A stretch of 64,000 nucleotides of DNA from Mycolicibacterium arabiense (GTDB taxonomy: Bacteria; Actinomycetota; Actinomycetes; Mycobacteriales; Mycobacteriaceae), in the NCBI RefSeq assembly GCF_010731815.2, contig NZ_AP022593.1, positions 5,084,001-5,148,000 on the forward strand, in the 5' to 3' direction. Shown in pieces: positions 17,390 through 25,764 of this stretch. Numbering within the stretch: the stretch's first letter is position 1; each line of letters starts with the position of its first letter. The position numbers were made by a program, and so were the translations under genes. The notes under the pieces were generated by a model that saw nothing but the letters and a program-made list of their open reading frames with translations, searched no databases and had not been told where the DNA came from.

Positions 17390-18477
17390 GGCGGCCACTC
17401 CGCATCGCGCTCCTGGCATCGTCCCGATACGCGGTGCGCCAACCGTTCGCCGGCGGCATGGAGTCGTTCGTCTACGAGTTCGCCCGCGCACTCACCGCAG
17501 AGGGCCACCACGTCACGCTCTTCGCCGCACCCGGGTCGGGGACCGACCTGCCGTGCGAGGTGCTGCCCGTGCACACCTTCGAGATGAGCGAGGAGTCACG
17601 GCGCGAGCCATTGACTCCCGAGTGGATCGTGCACGAGACCCACGCCTACCTGTCGGTGATGCTCGACCTCGGCGACAGGCTGCGCGACGCCTTCGACATC
17701 GTGCACAACCACAGCCTGCACTACCTGCCGCTGGCCATGGCCAGGTCGTTGAGCACACCCATGCTGACCACCCTGCACACGCCGCCGTTGCCGTGGCTCG
17801 AGCAGGCCGTGGCCCTGCCGCAGGGGGTCGCCAGCGACTTCGTCGCCGTCAGCGCCTTCACCGCACGACAGTGGGATCCCATCAACGGGCCGGTGTCGGT
17901 CATCCCCAACGGCATCGACCTCGACGCCTGGGAACCCGGACCGGGCGGCGACTACGCGGTGTGGTCGGGACGGCTGGTACCCGAGAAGGGCACGATCCTG
18001 GCGATCGAGGCGGCCCGACGAGCAGGGCTCCCGCTGCGCATCGCCGGGCCGGTGGGCGACCGCAAGTACTTCGACCAGTACATCGCGCCCGAACTCGACG
18101 ACACCGTCTCCTACTGCGGCCACCTCCGTCAGGACGAACTCAACGATTTGGTGGGCGGGGCAGCCGTCGCGCTCGTCACCCCGACCTGGGAGGAGCCGTT
18201 CGGTCTAGTGACGGCCGAGGCGATGGCGTCGGGCACCCCGGTGGCGGCGTTCGCGCGGGGAGGCATTCCCGAGATCCTCGACGCCGGCAGCGGTCGCCTT
18301 GCCGCACCGGACGACGTCGATGCGCTGGCGGGCGCGGCGCTCGAGGCCGCCGAACTGCCACGCGCCGCCGTGCGGGCCAAGGCGGAGGCGGACTGCAACC
18401 ACGCGGTGATGGTGCAGCGCTACCTGCAGCACTACGACGACATGCTGTACCGCGAGCGGCGCCAGGTCCCGGCGTGA
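17386..18477 (+). CDS. GT4 family glycosyltransferase
   Basis: A 363-residue retaining GT-B enzyme. N-terminal domain: RIALLASSRYAVRQPFAGGME and HNHSLHYLPLAMA. Donor domain: VIPNGID (172-178), phosphate-binding Arg196 and Lys201 in SGRLVPEKG, and the Glu-x7-Glu motif EEPFGLVTAE (269-278). Members often use UDP-glucose, UDP-GlcNAc or GDP-mannose. GTG start at 17386 overlaps the preceding stop, and the stop overlaps the next GTG, keeping it within the coupled operon. Confidence 0.88.
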   Translation: MRRPLRIALLASSRYAVRQPFAGGMESFVYEFARALTAEGHHVTLFAAPGSGTDLPCEVLPVHTFEMSEESRREPLTPEWIVHETHAYLSVMLDLGDRLRDAFDIVHNHSLHYLPLAMARSLSTPMLTTLHTPPLPWLEQAVALPQGVASDFVAVSAFTARQWDPINGPVSVIPNGIDLDAWEPGPGGDYAVWSGRLVPEKGTILAIEAARRAGLPLRIAGPVGDRKYFDQYIAPELDDTVSYCGHLRQDELNDLVGGAAVALVTPTWEEPFGLVTAEAMASGTPVAAFARGGIPEILDAGSGRLAAPDDVDALAGAALEAAELPRAAVRAKAEADCNHAVMVQRYLQHYDDMLYRERRQVPA

Positions 18478-19457
18478 TCGCCTACTACGTGCATCACCAC
18501 GGACGGGGACACCTCAACCGGGCGCTGGCGATCACCCGCCACCTGACCGACGGCGTCGTCTTCCTGTCGTCTCTCGCGCCGCCGTCCGGCCTACGCCCCG
18601 GCGACCGCTGGGTCCAGCTGCCCATGGACGTCGGATCGGCGGGCGACCCGCCGCTGGATCCCACCGCCAACGGCCGGCTGCACTGGGTTCCCGAGCACGT
18701 CGACGGGCTGGCGCGCCGTGCTGCTCTGATCACCCAGACACTGGCGGCCGAGCAGCCCCGGCGGATCGTCGTGGACGTCTCGGTCGAGGTGACCCTGCTG
18801 GCGCGGCTGGCCGGGATACCGGTCACGGTGATGGCCATGCCGGGAGAACGTGACGACGCCGCGCACCGGCTGGCCTACGACGTCGCCGACTCGATCGTCG
18901 CCCCATGGTCGGACGACGTGTACCGGCCGTCCTGGTCAGCGCGCTACGCCTCGCGCGTCCACTACGTCGGCTCGATCAGCCGGTTCGACGGACGGGAGCG
19001 GCCCGCAGCGGCGCCCGGCGCAGGACCGTGCGGGCTGCTGCTGGCGGGCGCAGGCGGCTCGGCCGTGCCCGCCGACGGCGTGACCGACCTGCAGGCGGCC
19101 GCACCGGAGCTGACCTGGCGGGCGATCGGTGGCACGGCAGGCTGGGTCGACGACCCGTGGCCGATGATCGCCGGCGCGGACCTCGTCGTCTGCCACGCCG
19201 GCCAGAACGCGGTCGCCGACGTGGCGCTCGCCGAGGTACCCGCGATCGTCGTCCCCGAGGAACGGCCGTTCGACGAGCAGTGCAGCACCGCGGCTGCCCT
19301 GGACCACGCGGGCGTCGCCGTCTCCGCACCCGGCTGGCCGACCCGTGACCAGTGGCCCGAACTGGTGGCGCGGGCCCGATCCATCGATCGCCGCGGATGG
19401 CGCCGACTGCGCGCCGTCGGCGCCCCGGCGCGCGCGGCTCGGGTCATCTCCGCGTGA
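18474..19457 (+). CDS. MurG-like (GT28-type) glycosyltransferase
   Basis: A 327-residue GT-B protein. It opens with HHHGRGHLNRA (residues 7-17), the glycine-rich loop of MurG/MGT-like transferases, and the C-terminal half has the donor site: LLLAGAGGSAVP, ADLVVCHAGQNAVADVALAEVPAIVVP and a following ERPFDEQ block. Inverting transfer from a UDP-sugar is expected. It is bounded by GTGA overlaps on both sides. The acceptor is unknown. Confidence 0.8.
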   Translation: MIAYYVHHHGRGHLNRALAITRHLTDGVVFLSSLAPPSGLRPGDRWVQLPMDVGSAGDPPLDPTANGRLHWVPEHVDGLARRAALITQTLAAEQPRRIVVDVSVEVTLLARLAGIPVTVMAMPGERDDAAHRLAYDVADSIVAPWSDDVYRPSWSARYASRVHYVGSISRFDGRERPAAAPGAGPCGLLLAGAGGSAVPADGVTDLQAAAPELTWRAIGGTAGWVDDPWPMIAGADLVVCHAGQNAVADVALAEVPAIVVPEERPFDEQCSTAAALDHAGVAVSAPGWPTRDQWPELVARARSIDRRGWRRLRAVGAPARAARVISA

Positions 19458-20314
19458 GCGCGCCCCGCGTCGCGGTCGTCACCGTGGTCCACGGGCGCCA
19501 CGACCACTTGCGTCGGCAGCAGGACGGGTTGCGGGCGAGCCTCCGCACGCCCGACGTCCGGTGCGTCGTCGCGATCGACGACGACCCGACGGACCTCCTC
19601 GACGAAGACGTCGAGGTCATCCCGTGCGATCGGACCTCGCGGGGCCTGCCGCTCGCGCGGGCCCGCAATCTGGGTGCCGAGCGGGCCATCGCGCTCGGCG
19701 CGGACCTGGTGATGTTCCTCGACGTCGACTGTATACCGGGGGCGACCATGATCGACCGGTACTTCGCGGCGCACGCCTGCGTCCGGCGTCCGGCCCTGCT
19801 GGCCGGCCCCGTCACGTACCTTCCGCCGTCGGAGCACGGCTACCCCCTGGCAGGCCTGCCCGACGCGACGAACCCTCACCCGGCCCGGCCCAACCCGCCC
19901 GCCGGCGCGGTGCTCGAGGAGACCAACTACGACCTGTTCTGGTCGCTTTCCTTCGCCACGACGCCTGCGGTGTGGCGTCGCATCGGCGGGTTCTGCGAGG
20001 AGTACGTGGGGTACGGCGCCGAGGACACCGACTTCGCCACCCAAGCCGCACGCCGTGACGTCGCGCTGTACTGGGTGGGGGGTGCGCACGCCTATCACCA
20101 GCACCATCCGGTGTCGAACCCTCCCGTCGAACACCTCGGCGACATCGTGGCCAACGCCGCGACCTTCCACCGCCGCTGGCGCCGCTGGCCCATGCCTGGT
20201 TGGCTCGACGAGTTCGAACGCCGCGGTCTCATCACCCGCGCCGACGACCAGATCTCCCTGACCACCCCTGCCGACGCCGCCTCGGCCCTCGCGAAAGGCC
20301 CACATCCGACGTGA
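19454..20314 (+). CDS. Family 2 glycosyltransferase
   Basis: A 286-residue GT-A enzyme with VAVVTVVHGRHDHL, the acidic pair in AIDDD (41-44), GLPLARARNLGAERA and the metal-binding DVD (90-92), then GYGAEDTDFATQAARR near residue 180. It resembles the GT2 at 12934-14289 in its GYGxED motif, so the two could act on the same type of acceptor. Start and stop both share 4 bases with neighbours. Confidence 0.85.
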   Translation: MSAPRVAVVTVVHGRHDHLRRQQDGLRASLRTPDVRCVVAIDDDPTDLLDEDVEVIPCDRTSRGLPLARARNLGAERAIALGADLVMFLDVDCIPGATMIDRYFAAHACVRRPALLAGPVTYLPPSEHGYPLAGLPDATNPHPARPNPPAGAVLEETNYDLFWSLSFATTPAVWRRIGGFCEEYVGYGAEDTDFATQAARRDVALYWVGGAHAYHQHHPVSNPPVEHLGDIVANAATFHRRWRRWPMPGWLDEFERRGLITRADDQISLTTPADAASALAKGPHPT

Positions 20315-20928
20315 ACTCCCCAGCGCCCCACAAATTCGCCGCCGACGTCGACCACTGGTCGGACATCCCGGGGTGGTTCCAGTGGCGGGAGGGCCAGGAG
20401 GATGCCGCTGCGACGTTCCCGGAGGGGAGCACGTTCGTCGAGGTGGGCTGCTATCTGGGCAGGAGTCTGTGTTCGCTGGCCGAGGTGGTGCGCGACTCGG
20501 GACGCGACTTCACGGTGATCGGCATCGACACGTGCCGGGGCAGCGGCGCCGAGGGTCAGTCGAACACCGACGCCCACGGTGCCGCCGTCGAGTACGGCGG
20601 CGGAACGTTCGCCGGGCTGCTGCACCGCAATCTCATTGCGTGCGGTGCCGCCGACGACGTCCACCTGCTGGTCAGCACCTCCCCGGCCGCGGCTAACCTG
20701 TTCGCCGACGGGTCGCTGACCTGGGTGCACCTCGATGCGCGGCACGACTACGACAGCGTGGTCGCCGACATCGACGCGTGGGCACCCAAGGTGGCCCCCG
20801 GCGGTTGGCTGTCTGGCGACGACTACGACTCCCTGTGGTGGCCAGGGGTCGTCGCGGCCGTGGGGGACAGGTTGCCCGACGCGCACGGCTGGCTCACTGC
20901 ACAGTGGCGTTGGTGCAAACCGTCATGA
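20311..20928 (+). CDS. SAM-dependent methyltransferase-like protein
   Basis: A 205-residue protein of the class I methyltransferase type seen in Methyltransf_24. VEVGCYLG (43-50) is the SAM-binding loop, VIGIDTC supplies the acidic second strand, and WVHLDARHDYDSVVADIDAWAPKVAPGGWLSGDDY is the region that in relatives binds a metal and the acceptor. In this locus it could O-methylate the sugar product. GTG at 20311 overlaps the GT2 stop; its own stop overlaps the regulator's ATG. Confidence 0.78.
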   Translation: MNSPAPHKFAADVDHWSDIPGWFQWREGQEDAAATFPEGSTFVEVGCYLGRSLCSLAEVVRDSGRDFTVIGIDTCRGSGAEGQSNTDAHGAAVEYGGGTFAGLLHRNLIACGAADDVHLLVSTSPAAANLFADGSLTWVHLDARHDYDSVVADIDAWAPKVAPGGWLSGDDYDSLWWPGVVAAVGDRLPDAHGWLTAQWRWCKPS

Positions 20929-21779
20929 CCGACCAGCGGGTGTCCGTCGCAGAGTCCTGTTTGAATGGCGGGGTGTACACCTTTCCAGCGCCCACCCCGC
21001 GACCCGGTGAGGAGCTGCCCCCAGGAGTGACCGCCCCACTCGATCGTCAACTGGCGGACGGCTCGGTCGAAGGGGTGGCTCGCGGGCTCGCCGGCCTCGA
21101 CGAGGTGGCCTGGAACAGCCTCGACCAGTTGAGCCGCGCGCTGCGCGTGGAAGAGGGCAACCTGGAGGCGACGCTGGCGGCCATCCTGGTCGCGGCCGTC
21201 GACCTGATCGATGGCGCCAACGCCGCGGGCCTCAATCTGCTCGTCAAGAAGAAGTTCGTGCCGCAGGTGGTATTCGGCGCGGCGCCCCCGGTGCTCGACG
21301 AGTTGCAGCAGCGCACCGAGCGCGGACCCTGCATCGACGCCTCGCGCGAACAGCGCACCGTCGACCTAGCCGACACCCGAACCGACTCGCGTTGGCAAGA
21401 ATTCACTGACACGGCAGTCGAACTGGGCGTCCTGTCCATGCTGTGCGTGCCCCTGTGGGTCGACGAACGCAAGCTCGGGTCGCTGAGCCTCTACTCGTCG
21501 GAGCCCCACGCCTTCGACCAGACTGCGGCCCGGCTCGCGAACCTGTACGCCACCCACGCCGCGCTCGCCCTCGCCGATGCCCAACGCGTCGACCAGCTGC
21601 ACCGCGTGGTGACCAATCGCGACCTCATCGGTCAGGCCAAGGGCATTCTCATGGCCACCCAGCGCATCACCGCCGACGACGCCTTCGCGTTGCTCACCAA
21701 CGCCTCGCAACGGCTCAACAGGAAGCTGGTCGACATCGCCGAGGTGGTCGCCACCACCGGCGCGCTGCCCACCCGGTAG
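20925..21779 (+). CDS. GAF-ANTAR regulator
   Basis: A 284-residue regulator with a GAF domain (about residues 65-205; LEATLAAILVAAVDLI… SMLCVPLWVDERKLGSLSLYS) and a C-terminal ANTAR domain (about 215-275; NRDLIGQAKGILMATQRITADDAFALL). ANTAR domains bind paired RNA hairpins and prevent transcription termination. The ATG at 20925 overlaps the methyltransferase stop (ATGA), placing it in the glycan operon, but a GTG at 20943 or 20972 would give a separate unit; this start is uncertain. Confidence 0.85.
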   Translation: MTDQRVSVAESCLNGGVYTFPAPTPRPGEELPPGVTAPLDRQLADGSVEGVARGLAGLDEVAWNSLDQLSRALRVEEGNLEATLAAILVAAVDLIDGANAAGLNLLVKKKFVPQVVFGAAPPVLDELQQRTERGPCIDASREQRTVDLADTRTDSRWQEFTDTAVELGVLSMLCVPLWVDERKLGSLSLYSSEPHAFDQTAARLANLYATHAALALADAQRVDQLHRVVTNRDLIGQAKGILMATQRITADDAFALLTNASQRLNRKLVDIAEVVATTGALPTR

Positions 21780-22245
21780 TCGAGCCGGGGGCAATGAACG
21801 CGGCGTGAACCGGCGATGTCGAGCTAATTCGGACGCGTGCGGTACCGAAGCTCACGCACACCGTCAGTCACTCGCGTAAGCCGCGCAGCACGCGGCATTC
21901 GATTAGCTGTCGTGTCGCGCTGTGATTTACTTCTCAATTTCTCCGGCGAATACTAAGAAACGTTTTCGCGAGGCCGCGTTCGAGGCTCGCCGAAGGCGTT
22001 GCCAGAACGTGAAATATGCTGCTGCAGGCTGTGAAACGAGTTGCCGACGCAACATAACATTCGGATAACGAAGAGTTTCCTAAGCATGTACTGAGAGCTT
22101 CGGCGAGCGGGTACGCGACCCTTGGTCGACGACGAATGGAGCGTCACTCCTCGTCGCTACACTCGATGTCGACCGCGTCTTTCCAATGACGCTGACCAAT
22201 CGAAATCTAGGCCGGCGCATGCCATGCCGGCGGAGGTGCCAAACA
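21780..22245. other. 466-bp non-coding region before the beta-propeller gene
   Basis: No gene is supported. The centre (about 21900-22090) is markedly more AT-rich than the surroundings and is likely promoter DNA. In M. tuberculosis the corresponding gene Rv1057 is stress-regulated; no confident box for its known regulators could be placed here. A short dyad, GTTGC-CGAC-GCAAC, lies near 22040. Confidence 0.4.
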
Positions 22246-23277
22246 GTGGCTAACGGCTTCGTGCGCTCGAACAGCGCGACCGTCGACAGTGCGACCCCGA
22301 CTGCGACAGCGACCCGGCAGGGCACCGCGTCCATCGGACACGGTCCGATCGCAGACATTGCCGTCGACGGCCGGACCGTCGCCGTCACGAACTACGGCGA
22401 TCACTCGCTCGCGGTACTCGACGCCAACGACCTCACCGTCAAGGGCGGAATCAGCGCCCGCGAACCGTTCGCACTCGCCGTCGCAGGCGACAAGGCCTAC
22501 GTCGGCGTGGCGTCGGTGGCCTACGACGCCGTCGCCGTGATCGACACCCGCACCGGCGCGGTCAGCGCCTCCTACCCGCTGTCCTACAGCGTCACCGCGA
22601 TGACCACGAGCCCCGACGGCAAGCGCATCTTCGCTGGTCGCGCCGCCGACGGTGGCGTGGACGTCGCGGTGATCGACGTCGTCGCGCAGCGCGTGGGCAC
22701 CATCTACCTGGCCAAGGGCGACGACGTCGTGATCGACGCCATGCAGGTCGACCCCTCCGGACGCCGCCTGTACGTCGCCACGTCGGATTCCCGCGGTAGC
22801 CGCCTGGTGATCGTCGACCTGGAGAACGCCAGGGCCCGACGGACGCTCGAGATTGGCGCACCCATCCGCGGGCTGGCGATCGGGCTGGACAACACCGCTT
22901 ACGTCCTCACCTCCGACATCGAGGACCGCGGCGTCGTGCACGTCGTCGACCTCGTCGCGGGCCGCATCATGGTGAGCGCCGAGATCGCCACGGCGCCAAC
23001 ACAACTCGCGCTGTCGGTCGACGGCACGCGCGCCTACGTCGTCGACTACGACCGCGTGGTCGTGCTGAGCACCGCCAACCTCGACGTCATCGACACCATC
23101 ACGGTGGACGCCAGGCCGTCGTGCCTCGCGGTGAGCACCGACCGCGTGTACGTCGCGGACTACGCCGGCGGCGTGACCGCGTTCGCCGTCCCCGCACCGT
23201 CCCCGATGCTGTACGCGCCGTCCATGGTCGCCAACCCGGCCGCGCGGCCGCAGGTTCGCGAGCTGGCTCCCGCCTGA
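22246..23277 (+). CDS. YVTN-type beta-propeller protein, Rv1057-like
   Basis: A 343-residue protein made of about seven YVTN-like blades, visible as repeats such as AVLDANDLTV, AVIDTRTGAV, VDPSGRRLYVATSD, YVVDYDRVVVLSTANLDV and VYVADYAGGVTAF. It corresponds in fold and position (just before fadD14) to M. tuberculosis Rv1057, whose role is unknown but which responds to envelope stress. No classical signal peptide follows the chosen start. GTG at 22246 is preferred because GGAGG lies 9 bases upstream; in-frame ATGs at 22186 and 22219 lack a site. Confidence 0.8.
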   Translation: MANGFVRSNSATVDSATPTATATRQGTASIGHGPIADIAVDGRTVAVTNYGDHSLAVLDANDLTVKGGISAREPFALAVAGDKAYVGVASVAYDAVAVIDTRTGAVSASYPLSYSVTAMTTSPDGKRIFAGRAADGGVDVAVIDVVAQRVGTIYLAKGDDVVIDAMQVDPSGRRLYVATSDSRGSRLVIVDLENARARRTLEIGAPIRGLAIGLDNTAYVLTSDIEDRGVVHVVDLVAGRIMVSAEIATAPTQLALSVDGTRAYVVDYDRVVVLSTANLDVIDTITVDARPSCLAVSTDRVYVADYAGGVTAFAVPAPSPMLYAPSMVANPAARPQVRELAPA

Positions 23278-23296
23278 AACGGCAGGGGCGCGTGAG

Positions 23297-24010
23297 TCAG
23301 CGCCACTGGTAGCGGGTCTTCGGCCTGCCCTTGCCGTAGTCGGTGTGCCGGATCACGGTGCCCTCGTCGGCCAGTCGCTCCAGGTAGCGCCACGCGGTCA
23401 CCCGCGACACACCCACGCGCCCGGCCACCTCGTCCGCGGTGAGGCCGTGGGCGTGATCGCGCACCGTGCGCGCGATCTCGTCGTTGGTCTGCGGCGCGGC
23501 ACCCTTGGGTGTGGCGGACTTCTCATTGCCGGTGCGCAATTCGGCGAGAGCGCGGTCGACCTCTGCCTGGCTTGCGGCATCCACTCCGGCCGGCAGTGCC
23601 ACGCGGTAGCGACGGTAGCGCTCCAGACGGTCGCGGAACGCGGCGAACGTGAACGGTTTCAGCAGGTACGCCAGCGCGCCGTGCGCCACGGCCGCGCGCA
23701 CCATCTCGAGGTCGCGCTCGGACGTGATCGCGATGATGTCGGGCGCCGGGCGCAACCCCGCGAGGGCGGAGGCAAGGCTGATACCGCTCGCGTCGGGCAG
23801 TCCGAGGTCGAGCAGTACCAGGTCGATGGGGGTGTCGCCGGCCGACGCCTCCGCCGCCGCCTGCATCGCGTCACGCGCGGTGTGTACCACCGCGGTCGCC
23901 GAAAAGCCCTCCACCCGTTCTAGATACGTTCTGTGCGCCTCCGCGATCAGGTGGTCGTCCTCGACGATCAGAACCGAAATCACCCGGACTCCTTCGGTGC
24001 GCGACGTCAT
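23297..24010 (-). CDS. CitB/DcuR-type response regulator
   Basis: A 237-residue regulator. Receiver domain about residues 10-130 with the acidic pair VEDD and phosphoacceptor Asp68 in VLLDLGLPD, plus the conserved Lys in YLLKPF. The C-terminal DNA-binding part (ARTVRDHAHGLTADEVAGRVGVSRVTAWRYLERL) is a helix-turn-helix of the CitB/DcuR class. The ATG overlaps the sensor kinase stop by 4 bp (ATGA), so the pair is one transcript. Its target is probably the symporter gene at 25765; see the direct repeats there. Confidence 0.88.
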   Translation of the reverse strand: MTSRTEGVRVISVLIVEDDHLIAEAHRTYLERVEGFSATAVVHTARDAMQAAAEASAGDTPIDLVLLDLGLPDASGISLASALAGLRPAPDIIAITSERDLEMVRAAVAHGALAYLLKPFTFAAFRDRLERYRRYRVALPAGVDAASQAEVDRALAELRTGNEKSATPKGAAPQTNDEIARTVRDHAHGLTADEVAGRVGVSRVTAWRYLERLADEGTVIRHTDYGKGRPKTRYQWR

Positions 24011-25659
24011 GACGTGACCACTGGCACCGTCACGGTCACCACTGAACCGTAGGTGACGTCCGCGGTCAGGGTGCCGCCGTGACGTTTCACCACCTGCGCC
24101 ACCAGCGCCAGACCCAGGCCGTGGTGGTTGACGTCGGACTTCGTGGAGTAGCCGCGCTGCATTGCCCGCTCGAAGGCGTCGGCGTCCATGCCCGCGCCGC
24201 TGTCGGCGACCCGGATCACCAGTTCGTCGTCGTCCGAAGTGACGGTGACCTCCACCCACGGATCGTCGCGATCACATGCGTCCATGGCGTTGTCGACGAG
24301 ATTGCCGAGTACGGTGACGATCTCCTGCGCCGAGAGCGGCAGGTGCGCCGTGGCGGCCGACGTCGTCGGCAAGTGGGTGTCCTCGGTGACGGTCAGCGCG
24401 ATGCCGCGCTCGTCGGCCTGGGCGGTCTTGCCCAGCAGCAGGGCCACCAGCGCAGGCTCACCCACGTCGGCGGAGAGTCGGTCGACCAGGCGTTGCGAGA
24501 GGGCGAGTTCCTCGGTCGCAAACGTGACGGCATCCTCGGGTCTGCCCATCTCCACCATCGTGATCACGGCGTGCAATTTGTTGGCGGCCTCGTGGGCTTG
24601 GGCCCGCAGGGAGTCGGTGAGCACCTGCAGTGAACTCAATTCGCCCAGGGCGCCCTGCAATTCGGTTCGGTCGCGGATCGTGACCACCTCCGACCGCTTC
24701 GAGGTGGGACGGTCGTCGGACCGGTCGGCGTCGGAGCCGCGCACCGTGGACCGGTTCACGACCAGGACGCGGTCGTCGGTCACGTGCACCTCGTCGCGGA
24801 CGCCCGGATCGTGGTCGTGGAGGAATGCGGGCAGGTCCGATGGCGAGATGGTGCCGGGCGGTAGCCCCAGCAGTCGCCGCGCCTCGTCGTTCACGATCGC
24901 GACCCTGTCGCCGTCGAGGACCACCAGGCCCTCGGACACCGAGTGAAGGATCGCGTCGTGGTGCTCGTACATCACCCTCAGCTCGTCGGGTGCGAGGCCG
25001 TGGGTCTGCCGCAGCAGGCGGCGGCGAATGGCCCACACGCCCAGAAGCGAGACCGCAAGCGCGCCAAGGCCGACGACGACGATCGCGGGAATCTGCTCAC
25101 GCCAGCGCTGCGCCAACGTCTGCTGCGTGATGCCCGCCGACACGAGACCCACCACGTCGCCGTCCGGGTCGAGCACCGGTACCACCGCGCGGATCGACGG
25201 TCCCAGCGTGCCGGTGTACACCTCGGTGAATGTCTCGCCCCGCAGCGCGGGGGCGATCGTGCCGAGGTACTTGCCGCCGATCTGGCGCGGATCGGTGTGG
25301 GTGAAGCGGATGGCATCGGGCGACATGATCGTGATGAACGCGATGTCGGTGTTCGTCCGCACCGCCTCGGTGACCGGTTGCAGTATCTCGGTGGCGCGTC
25401 CCGACTGGATCGCCGACGCAGTGGACGGCGCATCGGCCAGGGCGGTCGCGATGCTCACCACCTGCTGTCGCGCTGCCTCGTCGCCATCCTGGCGGGCGTC
25501 CACGAGCGCGAGCGCGCTGCCGATCATCACGATCACCGCGATCACGATCACCTGCAGGGCGATCGCCTGACCGGCCAGCGACCGGGGCCACGAGCGGCTC
25601 ACCAGCCCGCGCCACGACCTGCCCACCAACACCTCCGCCTCATCACGATCAAACGTCAC
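24007..25659 (-). CDS. CitA/DcuS-type sensor histidine kinase
   Basis: A 550-residue kinase. Membrane helix about 31-53, an extracytoplasmic PAS/Cache sensor to about 187 containing RFTHTDPRQIGGKY (118-131), the ligand motif shared with citrate and C4-dicarboxylate sensors, a second helix about 190-210, a cytoplasmic PAS (about 225-330), then the H box (RAQAHEAANKLH, His356) and ATPase domain (VDNAMDACD; DSGAGMD; GLGLALV). It should sense an external carboxylate and phosphorylate the regulator encoded downstream. It diverges from the symporter gene. Confidence 0.9.
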   Translation of the reverse strand: MTFDRDEAEVLVGRSWRGLVSRSWPRSLAGQAIALQVIVIAVIVMIGSALALVDARQDGDEAARQQVVSIATALADAPSTASAIQSGRATEILQPVTEAVRTNTDIAFITIMSPDAIRFTHTDPRQIGGKYLGTIAPALRGETFTEVYTGTLGPSIRAVVPVLDPDGDVVGLVSAGITQQTLAQRWREQIPAIVVVGLGALAVSLLGVWAIRRRLLRQTHGLAPDELRVMYEHHDAILHSVSEGLVVLDGDRVAIVNDEARRLLGLPPGTISPSDLPAFLHDHDPGVRDEVHVTDDRVLVVNRSTVRGSDADRSDDRPTSKRSEVVTIRDRTELQGALGELSSLQVLTDSLRAQAHEAANKLHAVITMVEMGRPEDAVTFATEELALSQRLVDRLSADVGEPALVALLLGKTAQADERGIALTVTEDTHLPTTSAATAHLPLSAQEIVTVLGNLVDNAMDACDRDDPWVEVTVTSDDDELVIRVADSGAGMDADAFERAMQRGYSTKSDVNHHGLGLALVAQVVKRHGGTLTADVTYGSVVTVTVPVVTS

Positions 25660-25675
25660 CGCGGCATCTTGCTCA

Positions 25676-25693
25676 GAACTAAATGAACTAAAG
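25676..25693. promoter_or_regulatory. Tandem 9-bp direct repeat, candidate response-regulator site
   Basis: GAACTAAAT (25676-25684) is followed at once by GAACTAAAG (25685-25693). It lies in the 105-bp gap between the kinase and symporter genes and abuts the CRP-like palindrome. Confidence 0.4.
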
Positions 25694-25710
25694 CGTGACC
25701 TGGGTCACGC
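25693..25710. promoter_or_regulatory. CRP-type palindrome
   Basis: GCGTGACC-TG-GGTCACGC, a perfect 18-bp palindrome containing CGTGA-N6-TCACG, the form expected for mycobacterial CRP (Rv3676-type) sites. It ends 54 bp before the symporter ATG. Confidence 0.55.
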
Positions 25711-25764
25711 CGAGTAACACCATCATCTCAGAACACCCCACCCGCTCCAGCCGAAGGAGAACCC

